Of a stretch of 64,000 nucleotides of DNA, positions 46,004 through 55,409 are shown piece by piece; the stretch's first letter is position 1; each line of letters begins with the position of its first letter. The stretch covers positions 1,110,418 to 1,174,417 of the forward strand of contig NZ_GG697169.2 in NCBI RefSeq assembly GCF_000161835.1, in the 5' to 3' direction. The position numbers and the translations under genes are program-made. Origin of the DNA: Thalassobium sp. R2A62. GTDB taxonomy: Bacteria > Pseudomonadota > Alphaproteobacteria > Rhodobacterales > Rhodobacteraceae. The notes below the pieces were generated by a model, which saw nothing but the letters and a program-made list of their open reading frames with translations, did not search any database and was not told where the DNA came from.

Positions 46004-48556
46004 ATGACCCAGACGCCGCCCGAGACGATCTACCTCGCTGACTACACACCGCCGAACTATTTGATCGATACGGTGCATCTGACTTTTCGCCTAGCCCCTG
46101 ACGCGACACGCGTCATCAGCCGCATCCAGTTTCGCCCCAACCCCAAAGCGGAAAACGACCAGTTCTTTCTTCATGGCGAGGGTTTGACCCTGATATCAGC
46201 CACGATTGATGGTGCTGCGGTCACGCCTCAGCCGGTGGATGGTGGGCTGACCTGCCCCGTACCCAACGCCCCCTTTGTGTGGGAGACAGAGGTCGAAATT
46301 GACCCCGCCGCCAACACGGCGCTGGAGGGGCTATATATGTCAAACGGCATGTATTGCACCCAATGCGAGGCCGAAGGGTTCCGCAAAATCACCTATTACC
46401 CCGACCGACCGGATGTCATGGCCGTCTTTACGGTGCGCATAGAGGGCGATGCACCGGTGCTATTATCAAACGGCAATCCAGGGGACACCGGCAAGGGTTG
46501 GGCCGAATGGCATGACCCGTGGCCCAAACCCGCCTACCTCTTCGCGCTCGTCGCGGGCGATCTGGTGGCCCACCCTGACGCATTCACCACATCAGAGGGC
46601 CGGCAGGTCGCGTTAAACATTTGGGTGCGTCCCGGAGACGAAGACAAATGTGCCTTTGGTATGGACGCGTTGAAACGCTCGATGGTTTGGGACGAAGAGG
46701 TCTATGGCCGCGCCTATGACTTGGACCTTTTCAACATCGTGGCCGTTGACGATTTCAACATGGGCGCGATGGAAAACAAAGGGCTGAATATCTTTAACAG
46801 CTCATGCGTCCTCGCCTCGGCGGACACATCGACCGACGCGGACTTTGAACGGATCGAAGCGATTATTGCCCATGAATATTTCCATAACTGGACAGGCAAC
46901 AGGATCACCTGCCGCGATTGGTTTCAGCTTTGTCTCAAGGAAGGCCTGACAGTCTTTCGCGACCAGCAATTTACCGGCGACATGCGCGGCCATGCCGTGA
47001 AGCGGATCGATGACGCGATTGTTCTGCGTGCACGCCAATTCCGCGAAGACCAAGGGCCGTTGGCCCATCCTGTTCGCCCTGCAAGTTTCGTCGAAATCAA
47101 CAATTTCTACACAGCCACCGTTTACGAAAAAGGTGCCGAGCTGATTGGCATGTTGAAACGGCTTGTAGGCGATGAAGCCTATGATCGCGCACTTGAGCTC
47201 TACTTTGCGCGCCATGACGGCGATGCCGCGACGGTCGAGGATTGGCTCGCCGTTTTCGAAGAAACAACAGGCCGCGATCTATCACAGTTCAAGGGCTGGT
47301 ATGAGCTGGCCGGAACGCCGCAGGTGCGAGTGTCAGAGACTTGGGAAAACGGGGTCTATACCCTCCACTTCGAGCAAGAAACCCAGCCAACGCCAGGCCA
47401 ATCAGACAAAGTTCCTATGGTGGTTCCGATCGTGATCGGACTGCTGGATGAAACAGGTGTAGAAGTCGTCGAAAGCCACGTTTTCGAGATGACGGAAAGC
47501 GTGCAATCTACTTCATTCAATGGATTAAAAAACAAACCTATACCATCGATATTACGTGATTTTTCCGCTCCCGTTTCTGTGCATCGCGACACGACCGATG
47601 CCGAACGGACGCTGCTATTGGCGCATGACACCGACCCGTTCAACAGATGGGAATCTGGCCGTATTCTAGTCGGACAAACTCTGGCCAAGATGGCAACCGA
47701 TGGGGCATCACCCAGCACACAAATGCTGGACGCTTTGCTGGCAGTCGCGCGCGACGACACGCTCGACCCTGCGTTTCGCGCGTTGGTTCTCAGCCTGCCC
47801 AGCCAAGAAGACACATCAGCCTCTATTGCCGCATCGGGGCGCGTCCCAGATTCATTGGCAATCCACCGTGCGCACGAGACCCTGCGCCAAGCAATCGCAC
47901 AACATATGCAAGACATCCTACCTCGGCTTTACGCGACTATGCAGATCGAAGGCGCCTATGCACCGACGGCCGTGGATGGCGGTAAGCGCGCGCTTGGAAA
48001 TACAGTTATGCGGTTGCTTAGCCAGCTAGACGGCGGGACGACAGCGCAGGCACAATTTGCGGCTGCAAACAACATGACGCAGCAGGTCACGGCGCTGAAC
48101 TGTCTCGTCGAAATCGACAAAGGGGCAGACGCGCTGGCCGCGTTCGAGGCGCAATGGTCACATGATCGTTTGGTCATGAACAAATGGTTTGGCGTTCAGG
48201 TGCAGATGGCGCAGCCCCAGCACGCGGCACAGGTTGCACAGCGGTTGACCGAACACCCGCAATTTGACTGGAAAAACCCGAACCGTTTTCGTGCGGTGAT
48301 GGGCGCACTGGCCGCCAACAGTGCTGGATTCCATTCCGAAGATGGCGCCAGCTATGACCTGTTGGCCGATTGGCTGATCCGGCTGGACCCAATAAACCCA
48401 CAGACCACAGCGCGCATGACCGCAGCGTTTGAGACGTGGAAACGGTTCGATGTAGACCGTCAGGCCCGTATCAAATCCGCGCTAAACCGCATTCAAAGCA
48501 GCGCGAATTTGAGCCGCGACACCGGTGAAATGGTTGGGCGGATCCTCTCTGCATGA
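46004..48556 (+). CDS. pepN: Aminopeptidase N
   Basis: An 850-residue M1 zinc aminopeptidase. The exopeptidase motif is VDDFNMGAMENKGLNIF, and the zinc site is HEYFHNWTGNRITCRDWFQLCLKEGLTVFRDQ. E. coli PepN is about 870 residues, so this is full length. The open frame continues 66 codons upstream, but ATG 46004 (MTQTPPETIYLADY) agrees with the family and the upstream part overlaps the inverted repeat. It releases neutral and basic N-terminal residues from peptides in the cytoplasm. Stop overlaps the next gene by 4 nt. Confidence 0.97.
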   Translation: MTQTPPETIYLADYTPPNYLIDTVHLTFRLAPDATRVISRIQFRPNPKAENDQFFLHGEGLTLISATIDGAAVTPQPVDGGLTCPVPNAPFVWETEVEIDPAANTALEGLYMSNGMYCTQCEAEGFRKITYYPDRPDVMAVFTVRIEGDAPVLLSNGNPGDTGKGWAEWHDPWPKPAYLFALVAGDLVAHPDAFTTSEGRQVALNIWVRPGDEDKCAFGMDALKRSMVWDEEVYGRAYDLDLFNIVAVDDFNMGAMENKGLNIFNSSCVLASADTSTDADFERIEAIIAHEYFHNWTGNRITCRDWFQLCLKEGLTVFRDQQFTGDMRGHAVKRIDDAIVLRARQFREDQGPLAHPVRPASFVEINNFYTATVYEKGAELIGMLKRLVGDEAYDRALELYFARHDGDAATVEDWLAVFEETTGRDLSQFKGWYELAGTPQVRVSETWENGVYTLHFEQETQPTPGQSDKVPMVVPIVIGLLDETGVEVVESHVFEMTESVQSTSFNGLKNKPIPSILRDFSAPVSVHRDTTDAERTLLLAHDTDPFNRWESGRILVGQTLAKMATDGASPSTQMLDALLAVARDDTLDPAFRALVLSLPSQEDTSASIAASGRVPDSLAIHRAHETLRQAIAQHMQDILPRLYATMQIEGAYAPTAVDGGKRALGNTVMRLLSQLDGGTTAQAQFAAANNMTQQVTALNCLVEIDKGADALAAFEAQWSHDRLVMNKWFGVQVQMAQPQHAAQVAQRLTEHPQFDWKNPNRFRAVMGALAANSAGFHSEDGASYDLLADWLIRLDPINPQTTARMTAAFETWKRFDVDRQARIKSALNRIQSSANLSRDTGEMVGRILSA

Positions 48557-48981
48557 ATTGGTCATTTCAGCGAAACGGGCGCAGTAGACGGGCCGTGATT
48601 GGCCTCATTCTGTTTGTGAGCCTTCTGTTGGCCCTGCGCATTTGGATCCACGCGGCTTACGGTGTTTTGATAGTGCTCAGTCTCTTTGCCCTGCCCTTGG
48701 TGTGGGATGTGCTGCGCAATCCGGTTTCTGGGATGGACATCACAGAGAATGATCTGCTCTGGTACTCTGGTCGTGCGTGCGGTGCAGTCGCATTGAAAGA
48801 AATTGCGCTTGTGCGATTTGACACCCGTCTCGATTTTTCGGTGAGGGTCACGATTGTCCTGCACAGCGGGCGCAAGGTTCGGGTCATTCAAGCGGCAACA
48901 CCGACCCCTGACGATTTAGAAAAAACCTTGGTTCGTTTTGGCGTTGCAACCCAACACCACCATTTCAACCTGATGAATTAG
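48553..48981 (+). CDS. Small membrane protein after pepN
   Basis: A 142-residue protein with two hydrophobic spans (residues 16-30 and 35-54: VIGLILFVSLLLALR and GVLIVLSLFALPLVW). The remainder is a soluble domain with VRFDTRLDFSVRVTIVLHSGRKVRVI and ends HHHFNLMN. No family recognised. ATGA overlap with pepN argues that it is translated with it. The 3' end overlaps the convergent lytic transglycosylase pseudogene by 17 nt. Confidence 0.75.
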   Translation: MNWSFQRNGRSRRAVIGLILFVSLLLALRIWIHAAYGVLIVLSLFALPLVWDVLRNPVSGMDITENDLLWYSGRACGAVALKEIALVRFDTRLDFSVRVTIVLHSGRKVRVIQAATPTPDDLEKTLVRFGVATQHHHFNLMN

Positions 48982-49744
48982 GCTCTGCCGTGTACAGACG
49001 AACATCCAACGTTTCTGGCCGGTTGCGTGGGCGCACGCTGTTCGTAGCGCGGCAATTGGTCTGTTGACGCATCCAGTTCGACATTTCGTTGCGTTTTCCA
49101 GAACTGACCATTGGGCCCCAGTCCGCTGCGACACCGCGCCAGCAAGTATCACGGATTGTGATTGCATTATCGCGTGGCACGGTGACGGCCATGATCCGAA
49201 CAGCACATGACAAGTTATCTGTCGTATCTTTGAGCATCGCACCAGTTCGGGCGTGGCATCCATAGCGACGCGCCGTATCAGGATAAACCTGCAAGAGACC
49301 GTACCACAGATCACCCCCGCCAACGGCCGTTGGACGGTAGTTACTCTCGTGTTTGGATAGCGCAGACATCATGCCGACCCAAAATGCGCGGCTTAGCTCG
49401 GGCGGGTTATCTGGTTACGCTGGGCACCAAGTCGCAATATCACGCGGAACAACGTCTTCGATCCCTGCCCCATGCGCCAGAAGCGCGGACAGAGCCGCGC
49501 GGGTCCAAGCACGGCCATTCGGGATAGTATCCCACCGTGTGCGCGGCAGATAAGCGTTGCGAGCAGTTGGGCGAACCTCGGGGTTGATCGCGGCCAGTAT
49601 TTCAGGTGACGCAGTCGTTACGACACCCGCAACTGGGCGGATTGTGGGTTCCATAGGTGCAACTGACTGCGCCGAGCCAAATGTAGGCGACACAGACAGA
49701 ACAGCACCCAGAATCAGGGCGGATAGGCGAGCAGGAGCAGACAT
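48965..49744 (-). pseudogene. Lytic transglycosylase-like gene with an in-frame TAA
   Basis: The frame begins with a signal peptide (MSAPARLSALILGAVLSVSPTFGSAQ) and runs to IATWCPA, then meets TAA at 49415-49417. In the same frame it continues PDNPPELSRAFWVGMMSALSKHESNYRP and on through GGGDLWYGLLQVYPDTARRYGC and VAADWGPMV to a TAG at 48965: the SLT-type transglycosylase fold with catalytic Glu in SKHESNY. The full frame is 260 codons, a normal size. Homologues I recall carry Tyr after WCPA, so TAC or TAT changed to TAA. It would cleave peptidoglycan in the periplasm. Confidence 0.85.
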
Positions 49745-49942
49745 AGAGAGCAATTAACCCGTTTCTGACCATAAAAATCAATCATTTACGAGAAAATCGA
49801 CCGCTTTTGCAGCCGCCGATCTAGGCGTAGAGAGCCGCCCAACCAGAGCCACAAAATATTGACGGGCTGCGCGTGCGTCCCTCTTGTTCCCATGGCGATG
49901 AAAGCCTAAAAGCGCAGGCAACCTGAATGGCGGAGACGAGAT

Positions 49943-51457
49943 ATGCTTGACCTCACATACGAGACCCCAAAACCCAAAGTGATTGCGGGCGCAAAGCATG
50001 ATTGGGAACTGGTGATTGGCCTCGAGGTTCACGCCCAAGTGTCGTCCAAGGCCAAACTGTTCTCAGGCGCCTCGACGCAGTTTGGTGCAGAGCCCAACAG
50101 CAACGTTGCCTTTGTTGACGCAGGCATGCCCGGCATGTTGCCCGTCATCAACGAAGAATGTGTCGCACTGGCCGTCAAAACCGGTCTGGGGCTCAATGCC
50201 GAGATCAACCTCAAATCTGCCTTTGACCGCAAAAACTATTTCTATCCTGACCTGCCGCAGGGCTACCAGATTTCGCAGCTCTACGAACCGATCGTAGGAC
50301 CTGGTGAAATTTTGGTCGATATGGGCCCCGGCATTGCACGCAAAGTGCGGGTCGAGCGTATTCACCTAGAACAAGACGCAGGCAAATCGATCCACGACAT
50401 GGATCCGAACATGTCGTTTGTCGATTTGAACCGGACTGGCGTTGCCCTGATGGAAATCGTGTCGTTCCCGGACATTCGCGGCCCCGAAGAGGCCGCAGCC
50501 TATGTCGTGAAGTTGCGCCAAATTCTGCGCTATCTCGGGACCTGTGATGGCAACATGCAGAATGGCAACATGCGCGCCGATGTAAACGTGTCCGTGTGCC
50601 GTGCCGGCCAATACGAAAAGTTCCAAGAGACCGGAGATTTCGGACATTTGGGCACACGTTGCGAGCTGAAAAACATGAACTCGATGCGGTTCATCCAGCT
50701 GGCGATTGATTTCGAGGCGCGGCGCCAGATTGCGATCCTCGAGGATGGTGGCGAGATCACCCAAGAGACCCGTCTCTATGACGCTGACAAAAACGAAACG
50801 CGTTCTATGCGATCCAAAGAAGAAGCGCACGACTATCGCTACTTTCCTGATCCAGACCTGCTGCCGCTGGAAATCGAACAGGCCTGGGTTGATGACATTG
50901 CAGCGTCGTTGCCAGAACTTCCCGATGCGAAACGTGCGCGGTTTGTGGGCGATTTTGGTTTGTCACAATATGACGCAAGCGTTCTGACTGCCGAGGCCGA
51001 GAACGCCGCCTATTTTGAACAAGTGGCTGACGGCCGCGACGGAAAAATGGCTGCGAACTGGGTGATCAACGAATTGTTCGGCCGTTTGAAAAAGGACGAC
51101 GACAAGGCAATCACCGACAGCCCCGTGTCCCCTGCCCAACTGGGCGGCATTATCGAGCTGATTTCCAGCGATGCCATTTCCGGCAAGATCGCCAAAGACC
51201 TGTTTGAAATCGTCTACACCGAAGGCGGCGACCCAGCCGTTATCGTTGAAGAGCGCGGCATGAAGCAGGTCACCGACACAGGAGCGATCGAAGCGGCGGT
51301 GGATGAGATTATCGCTGCGAACCCAGATCAGGTCGCCAAGGCCAAAGAAAACCCCAAGCTGGCCGGTTGGTTCGTAGGTCAGGTGATGAAGGCCACTGGC
51401 GGCAAGGCTAACCCCAAAGCCGTCAACCAATTGGTGGCCCAAAAGCTGGCCGAGTAA
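49943..51457 (+). CDS. gatB: Asp-tRNA(Asn)/Glu-tRNA(Gln) amidotransferase subunit B
   Basis: A 504-residue subunit that presents mischarged tRNA and binds the GatCA complex. Family hallmarks are [24 protein letters not shown] at the N-terminus, [14 protein letters not shown], the metal-binding [19 protein letters not shown] and EDAG-like [13 protein letters not shown]. The C-terminal tail has the YqeY-like helical domain ([12 protein letters not shown]). GGAGACGAG precedes the ATG. gatA and gatC are not in the window. Stop and the next ATG are adjacent. Confidence 0.97.
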   Translation: MLDLTYETPKPKVIAGAKHDWELVIGLEVHAQVSSKAKLFSGASTQFGAEPNSNVAFVDAGMPGMLPVINEECVALAVKTGLGLNAEINLKSAFDRKNYFYPDLPQGYQISQLYEPIVGPGEILVDMGPGIARKVRVERIHLEQDAGKSIHDMDPNMSFVDLNRTGVALMEIVSFPDIRGPEEAAAYVVKLRQILRYLGTCDGNMQNGNMRADVNVSVCRAGQYEKFQETGDFGHLGTRCELKNMNSMRFIQLAIDFEARRQIAILEDGGEITQETRLYDADKNETRSMRSKEEAHDYRYFPDPDLLPLEIEQAWVDDIAASLPELPDAKRARFVGDFGLSQYDASVLTAEAENAAYFEQVADGRDGKMAANWVINELFGRLKKDDDKAITDSPVSPAQLGGIIELISSDAISGKIAKDLFEIVYTEGGDPAVIVEERGMKQVTDTGAIEAAVDEIIAANPDQVAKAKENPKLAGWFVGQVMKATGGKANPKAVNQLVAQKLAE

Positions 51458-52621
51458 ATGGCACATGTCCTGATTGCGGGTGCAGGGATCGGCGGTCTAA
51501 CCGCGGGTCTTGCCCTCGCCCAATCAGGACATCAGGTCGACATTTTGGAACGCACCAAGGTGCTGAGCGAAGTCGGCGCGGGTCTTCAACTGTCTCCGAA
51601 CGCCATGCATGTGATGGCGACCCTCGGCCTGAAATCTACGCTAATGGATGTGGGGTTTCAGCCGGAAAATGCGGTTGTTCTGGACTACCAAACTGGCGAG
51701 CCCCGTTTCGAGTTACCCCTAAGGGACCGAATGCAGGCCAAATATGGCGCGCCCTATCTGAACCTCCATCGCGCCGATCTGCAACAGACGCTTTTGGAGA
51801 CCGCTCTTGCTGCGGGGGCTCAGGTCCACCTTGGCGTGGAGGCTGCAAATTTTGATCAGAACACAAACGAGGTGCGCGTTGCGGACTATCAGGGTGACCT
51901 GTTGATCGGGGCGGACGGTATTCGATCATCGATCGCGGCTCAGATGTTTGGGCCACAAGATCCTCGGTTTACGGGCCAAATTGCGTGGCGCGGGACAGTC
52001 GCCGCCGACGCCGTTCCCCATGGCACGATAAAGCCAAACGCGACGGTTTGGGTCGGCGACGGCCTTCACATCGTTACTTACTTACTGCGCGGGATGTCCC
52101 AGATCAGCTTTGTCGCGGTGGAAGAACGCTACGATTGGCGGGCCGAAGATTGGGAACAGCAAGGGGATGTCGCTCAGTTCCGCGCACGTTTTGCACAAGC
52201 CGCCGAGCCGCTACAAACGCTGTTTTCAGCTGTGGAAAATGTCCACTTGTGGGGGCTTTTTGATCGCCCTGCACGGCCATCATGGGTGGATGGGCGCGTG
52301 GCCCTGCTGGGGGACGCTGCCCACCCTATGCTGCCATTCATGGCCCAAGGTGCGGCAATGGCAATCGAAGATGCGTGGGTCTTGGCCGATGCGATCTCGC
52401 GATTTGATGGGCCTGACGCATTAAAGCGCTATCAGAACGCCCGTCATACCCGCGCCACCCGCGTGCAAGACATGAGCCGCGCCAACGCCGATTTATATCA
52501 CCGCCCGAATTCAGTATTGAACCGCGCCAAGATGAAGATCGCCCAACTGCTCCCATCCGTCGCCCATGCACGCCTTGCGTCGGTCTATGGTGTGAAGGTC
52601 ACCCGCGAAACCGGACTTTGA
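51458..52621 (+). CDS. FAD-dependent aromatic monooxygenase (salicylate hydroxylase type)
   Basis: A 387-residue flavoprotein. The Rossmann motif is VLIAGAGIGGLTAGLALAQSG, the second FAD site GDAAHPMLPFMAQGAAMAIEDA, and GADGIRSSI is the intermediate DG motif. It has the size and pattern of salicylate 1-hydroxylase or 3-hydroxybenzoate 6-hydroxylase, though the group also includes other aromatic and ubiquinone hydroxylases. Starts directly after gatB, so it is expressed with a housekeeping gene, which argues against a dedicated catabolic cluster. Confidence 0.88.
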   Translation: MAHVLIAGAGIGGLTAGLALAQSGHQVDILERTKVLSEVGAGLQLSPNAMHVMATLGLKSTLMDVGFQPENAVVLDYQTGEPRFELPLRDRMQAKYGAPYLNLHRADLQQTLLETALAAGAQVHLGVEAANFDQNTNEVRVADYQGDLLIGADGIRSSIAAQMFGPQDPRFTGQIAWRGTVAADAVPHGTIKPNATVWVGDGLHIVTYLLRGMSQISFVAVEERYDWRAEDWEQQGDVAQFRARFAQAAEPLQTLFSAVENVHLWGLFDRPARPSWVDGRVALLGDAAHPMLPFMAQGAAMAIEDAWVLADAISRFDGPDALKRYQNARHTRATRVQDMSRANADLYHRPNSVLNRAKMKIAQLLPSVAHARLASVYGVKVTRETGL

Positions 52622-52748
52622 CGATACATTTGGGGCCGTACAGCGCCTGCAACACAACCCCTAGGCGAGTGAGAAAAATCAACGAATCCTTCCCCTTAGC
52701 GGCCACAGTTGATACAAACTGCGCCACAGTGACTTGGAAAGTGTGACG

Positions 52749-53177
52749 ATGCGTTTTGAATACAAAGTAATCCCCGCCCCGAAAAAAGGCCGCAAAGCGC
52801 GCGGTGTTCGTGGGACTGAAAAACGCTTTGCCAATGCGCTGGAATTGGCGATGAACGAGCTGGCCGCAGAAGGTTGGGAATACCAGCGGACCGACACGCT
52901 TCCTTGTGAAGAGCGCCAAGGTTTGACCGGTCGCACAACATCATTTCAAAACATGTTGGTGTTTCGCCGCACTGTTGATGAGGCGGTGGATCGGAGCGAC
53001 GTTCTAGCGATTGCGGCGCCCGTCGATGATCTGTCCGACGACATCGAAGACGCGGATGATGAGAACCCAATTGATGAAGGTCAAACAGATGAAGACATCG
53101 CCGATCTAGAGGCGTTGGATGGGGTTGAGCCAGAGACCGCCGATCAAGACACTGCGCGGCAGTCAGCCGCTGAATAA
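52749..53177 (+). CDS. DUF4177 domain protein with acidic tail
   Basis: A 142-residue protein. The N-terminal ~85 residues, starting MRFEYKVIPAPKKGRKARG and including ALELAMNELAAEGWEYQRTDTLP, match DUF4177, a small alpha/beta domain. The C-terminal ~55 residues are strongly acidic (DDLSDDIEDADDENPIDEG). No function assigned. The frame opens 5 codons above; GGAAAG lies before ATG 52749. Convergent with bolA-like gene. Confidence 0.85.
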   Translation: MRFEYKVIPAPKKGRKARGVRGTEKRFANALELAMNELAAEGWEYQRTDTLPCEERQGLTGRTTSFQNMLVFRRTVDEAVDRSDVLAIAAPVDDLSDDIEDADDENPIDEGQTDEDIADLEALDGVEPETADQDTARQSAAE

Positions 53178-53180
53178 CCT

Positions 53181-53435
53181 CTAACGGATTTCGATGCTAA
53201 GCGCATGAATGCGTCCGATGATGTCTGTACCAATCGCCGAATGGATCGCGCGGTGACGTGCAACTCGGCTCATACCCTTGAATGGCTCACCCGATATCAC
53301 CAGATTGAAATGGCTTTCGCCGCCTTCCTGAAACCCTGCGTGGCCACGATGTGCCTCGCTGTCATCATGCACTTCAACCAGCTGTGGTGAAAACGCTGCG
53401 ACCAAAGCCGATTTAATTTCGTCTGCGACTGACAT
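53181..53435 (-). CDS. BolA family protein
   Basis: An 84-residue BolA protein. It has the core DDSEAHRGHAGFQEGGESHFNLVISGEPFKGMSRVARHRAI. This group forms a [2Fe-2S] complex with monothiol glutaredoxins and acts in iron sensing or cluster delivery; the short size and the single conserved His of HRGHAG fit. Divergent from the J-domain protein with 99 nt between; that pairing is common in Rhodobacterales. No glutaredoxin gene is visible. Confidence 0.93.
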   Translation of the reverse strand: MSVADEIKSALVAAFSPQLVEVHDDSEAHRGHAGFQEGGESHFNLVISGEPFKGMSRVARHRAIHSAIGTDIIGRIHALSIEIR

Positions 53436-53534
53436 TTTTTCGCTCTACCCTGCCTAAATCTTTGCCAGAGGTCTTCCCTTGGCTGACCAACAGTTTATGC
53501 TCTGCCGTCCTAACCGCAACGCCAAAGGTGTCCC

Positions 53535-54161
53535 ATGAAAAAAGATGATCCATTTGGGTTCGACATGTCGGTGTCTTCCGCGAAGAAAAAGAACCCGCGC
53601 GGACGGCGTGGAATGTCTGGCGCGTCCGAGACATCGACCCGCCTATGTGAACACCCTGGTTGCGAAGAGGCAGGCAAATACCGTGCGCCCAAATCGCCAG
53701 ATGTGTTGGATGATTTTTACTGGTTCTGCCAGCAGCACGTACGCGAGTATAACACCAAATGGAATTTCTTTGACGGCACCACCGAAGCCGAAATGCACGC
53801 GCAAGAAAACAGCGACCGTGTGTGGGAACGTCCAACCAAACCCTTTGGCAATGACGAACAGCGTGCATGGTCCCGTCTGGGCGTCGATGATCCGCACCAA
53901 GTTCTCGGGGCGAATGCGACCCAGAACAAAGGTAAATCGATCACTGGGACAAGACGCCTGCCCCCGACCGAACGCCGTGCAATCGAGATCCTCGAATGCA
54001 AGGACCATTGGTCCAAGGCCGAGGTGCGCAAATCCTACAAAAAGCTGATCAAGGTGTTGCACCCTGACATGAACGGTGGTGACCGGTCTGACGAGGAAAA
54101 GCTGCAAGAGGTTGTTTGGGCCTGGGATCAGATCAAGGGCAGTCGGAACTTTAAGGACTGA
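53535..54161 (+). CDS. J-domain (DnaJ-like) protein
   Basis: A 208-residue protein with the J domain at its C-terminus: AIEILECKDHWSKAEVRKSYKKLIKVLHPDMNGGD, with HPD in the usual loop. The N-terminal part is unlike DnaJ: EHPGCEEAGKYRAPKSP and FYWFCQQHVREYNTKWNFFDG, containing Cys and His that could bind zinc. It likely helps DnaK on a specific client. Downstream convergent gene starts directly at 54162. Family common in alphaproteobacteria next to bolA. Confidence 0.93.
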   Translation: MKKDDPFGFDMSVSSAKKKNPRGRRGMSGASETSTRLCEHPGCEEAGKYRAPKSPDVLDDFYWFCQQHVREYNTKWNFFDGTTEAEMHAQENSDRVWERPTKPFGNDEQRAWSRLGVDDPHQVLGANATQNKGKSITGTRRLPPTERRAIEILECKDHWSKAEVRKSYKKLIKVLHPDMNGGDRSDEEKLQEVVWAWDQIKGSRNFKD

Positions 54162-54523
54162 TCAGACCTGAAAGATCGTTTCACGTTCGTCACGGTAACG
54201 TTGATAGCTGATGTGAAACGCCCACAGTGCGAAGGTTACCGGCAGCAACAAGACGGGCGCTTGGACAAAAGTCACAACCAATAGCCATGGGCCAAACATT
54301 GTGCCGAACACTGGCAGTGCGATTGTGCCGCCAATCACACCAGCCAAAAGCACGGAAGCGATGCTAGACACAGCCGCATAGACCCCAAAAAAATGCCGCG
54401 ATGGCCGAACCCTTCGCGGGTCAGGAATACAGCCGATGATAGGCCAACTGCCCCACCTATCGCGGCCACGGTCACCGCTGCAATCGCACAGCGTCCGTTG
54501 AATACTCGTTTTGATATGGTCAT
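54162..54523 (-). pseudogene. Small membrane protein with homopolymer frameshift
   Basis: The ATG at 54523 starts a membrane protein (MTISKRVFNGRC, then VTVAAIGGAVGLSSAVFL), but after RGIF the frame goes wrong at T7 on the minus strand (54387-54393). In the next frame the protein continues GVYAAVSSIASVLLAGVIGGTIAL and MFGPWLLVVTFVQAPVLLLPVTF to the end (ETIFQV). With one extra T it would be 120 residues with three or four spans. So a single T has been lost (8 to 7), or frame slippage occurs in the T-run. The product is unknown. Convergent with the J-domain gene. Confidence 0.75.
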
Positions 54524-54635
54524 GTCTCACCCTTGAATTGATCCGTCTCAAAGCATGGATCACCTAATGGGTACGCAACAAAAAAGGGCGCTCTGTGCAG
54601 GGCGCTCTTAGAATTCTCTAGAATTTGCGCAGTCG

Positions 54636-55103
54636 TCAGGCGGCCCTGAACACGAGGCTCACACCATTCAAACAGTGCCGCTGACCCGTTGGCGCAGGTC
54701 CGTCGCTAAAGATGTGGCCCAAATGGCTGCCGCAGCGCCGGCAATGGCATTCGGTCCGCACAGAAAACAACTTGCGGTCTTCCATCGTTCTGATCGCATT
54801 TCGGCGCGCGCGGAAAAAGCTGGGCCAGCCTGTTTTGCTGTCGTATTTGGTGTCGCTATTATAGAGCGCCAAATCACAGCCGCGGCAGTGGTAGACGCCA
54901 TCGGAATAGTTTTTGTCCAATGGCGAAGAACCAGCGCGCTCGGTCGCCTGGAGCCGCATCACGCGGTACTGGAGATCGGTCAACATCGCGCGCCATTCTG
55001 CATCGGTGCGCGTCACTTCAAAATTGCCTTCAGCGGCCGCAATAGCGAGACTGGGCATGGCCGTGCTGGCAAGAGCGGCGATGACAAAAGTTCTGCGGTC
55101 CAT
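54636..55103 (-). CDS. msrB: Exported peptide-methionine (R)-S-oxide reductase
   Basis: A 155-residue MsrB with an N-terminal export signal (MDRRTFVIAALASTAMPSLAIA) that ends near residue 25, so it works in the periplasm. Zinc ligands are in CRGC and CRRC, and the catalytic Cys is in HCLNGVSL; a middle Cys is absent, so reduction would rely on another thiol. It repairs oxidised methionine in envelope proteins. ATG 55103 has GGAG seven bases upstream; an upstream ATG at 55115 overlaps that site. Confidence 0.92.
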   Translation of the reverse strand: MDRRTFVIAALASTAMPSLAIAAAEGNFEVTRTDAEWRAMLTDLQYRVMRLQATERAGSSPLDKNYSDGVYHCRGCDLALYNSDTKYDSKTGWPSFFRARRNAIRTMEDRKLFSVRTECHCRRCGSHLGHIFSDGPAPTGQRHCLNGVSLVFRAA

Positions 55104-55115
55104 CGAGATCTCCAT

Positions 55116-55409
55116 TCAATAGCGTCTTGGCGTAAATAGGTCTGTTACCCGTGTAATAGTGCACCGCCCCTCACGAGGCGATGCACTTTCATGTAATTGA
55201 ATGCGTCTCCCTCGCACTCGCAAGCCTGCTCATCACATTAATTCTTGGGGGGGGCGCAGTCATCGAGGGAATGATCGCGGCTCACACATTTCCAGCCCCA
55301 AGGCGCAGTCGCGATGGTCTGATAGAAACAACGAGATCACACGAGGAAAAGTTTCATTGAGGTTGTCGAAATGACGAGGCGCCTCGCTGAGCATTGGAAT
55401 AGAGCAGCT
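55116..55409. other. Gap between msrB and the anti-sigma gene
   Basis: No firm gene. It contains the hairpin at 55159-55186 and a G8 run at 55247-55254. On the minus strand 55238-55357 reads as MKLFLV, a TGA, then CFYQTIATAPWGWKC and DDCAPPKN to a TAA: protein-like Cys/Trp-rich text, but with a stop in the seventh codon. I list it in the findings only. The promoter of msrB must lie here. Confidence 0.35.
55159..55186. other. Inverted repeat upstream of msrB
   Basis: GTGCACCGCC (55159-55168) pairs with GGCGATGCAC (55177-55186), 9 of 10 bases, around an eight-base loop. It is not followed by a proper T-run on either strand. It could end the anti-sigma transcript or lie in the msrB leader. Confidence 0.5.

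Noticed and set aside
49786-49893. 35-codon minus-strand frame upstream of the transglycosylase pseudogene (MGTRGTHAQPVNILWLW)
   Set aside because: No ribosome site, no recognised family, and partly antisense to the gatB leader. Not enough support.
54576-54608. Direct repeat GGGCGCTC ... GGGCGCTC near A6, downstream of msrB
   Set aside because: I considered it as a terminator for msrB, but the two arms are direct, not inverted; only a 4-bp GCGC stem is possible. Could be a damaged terminator.
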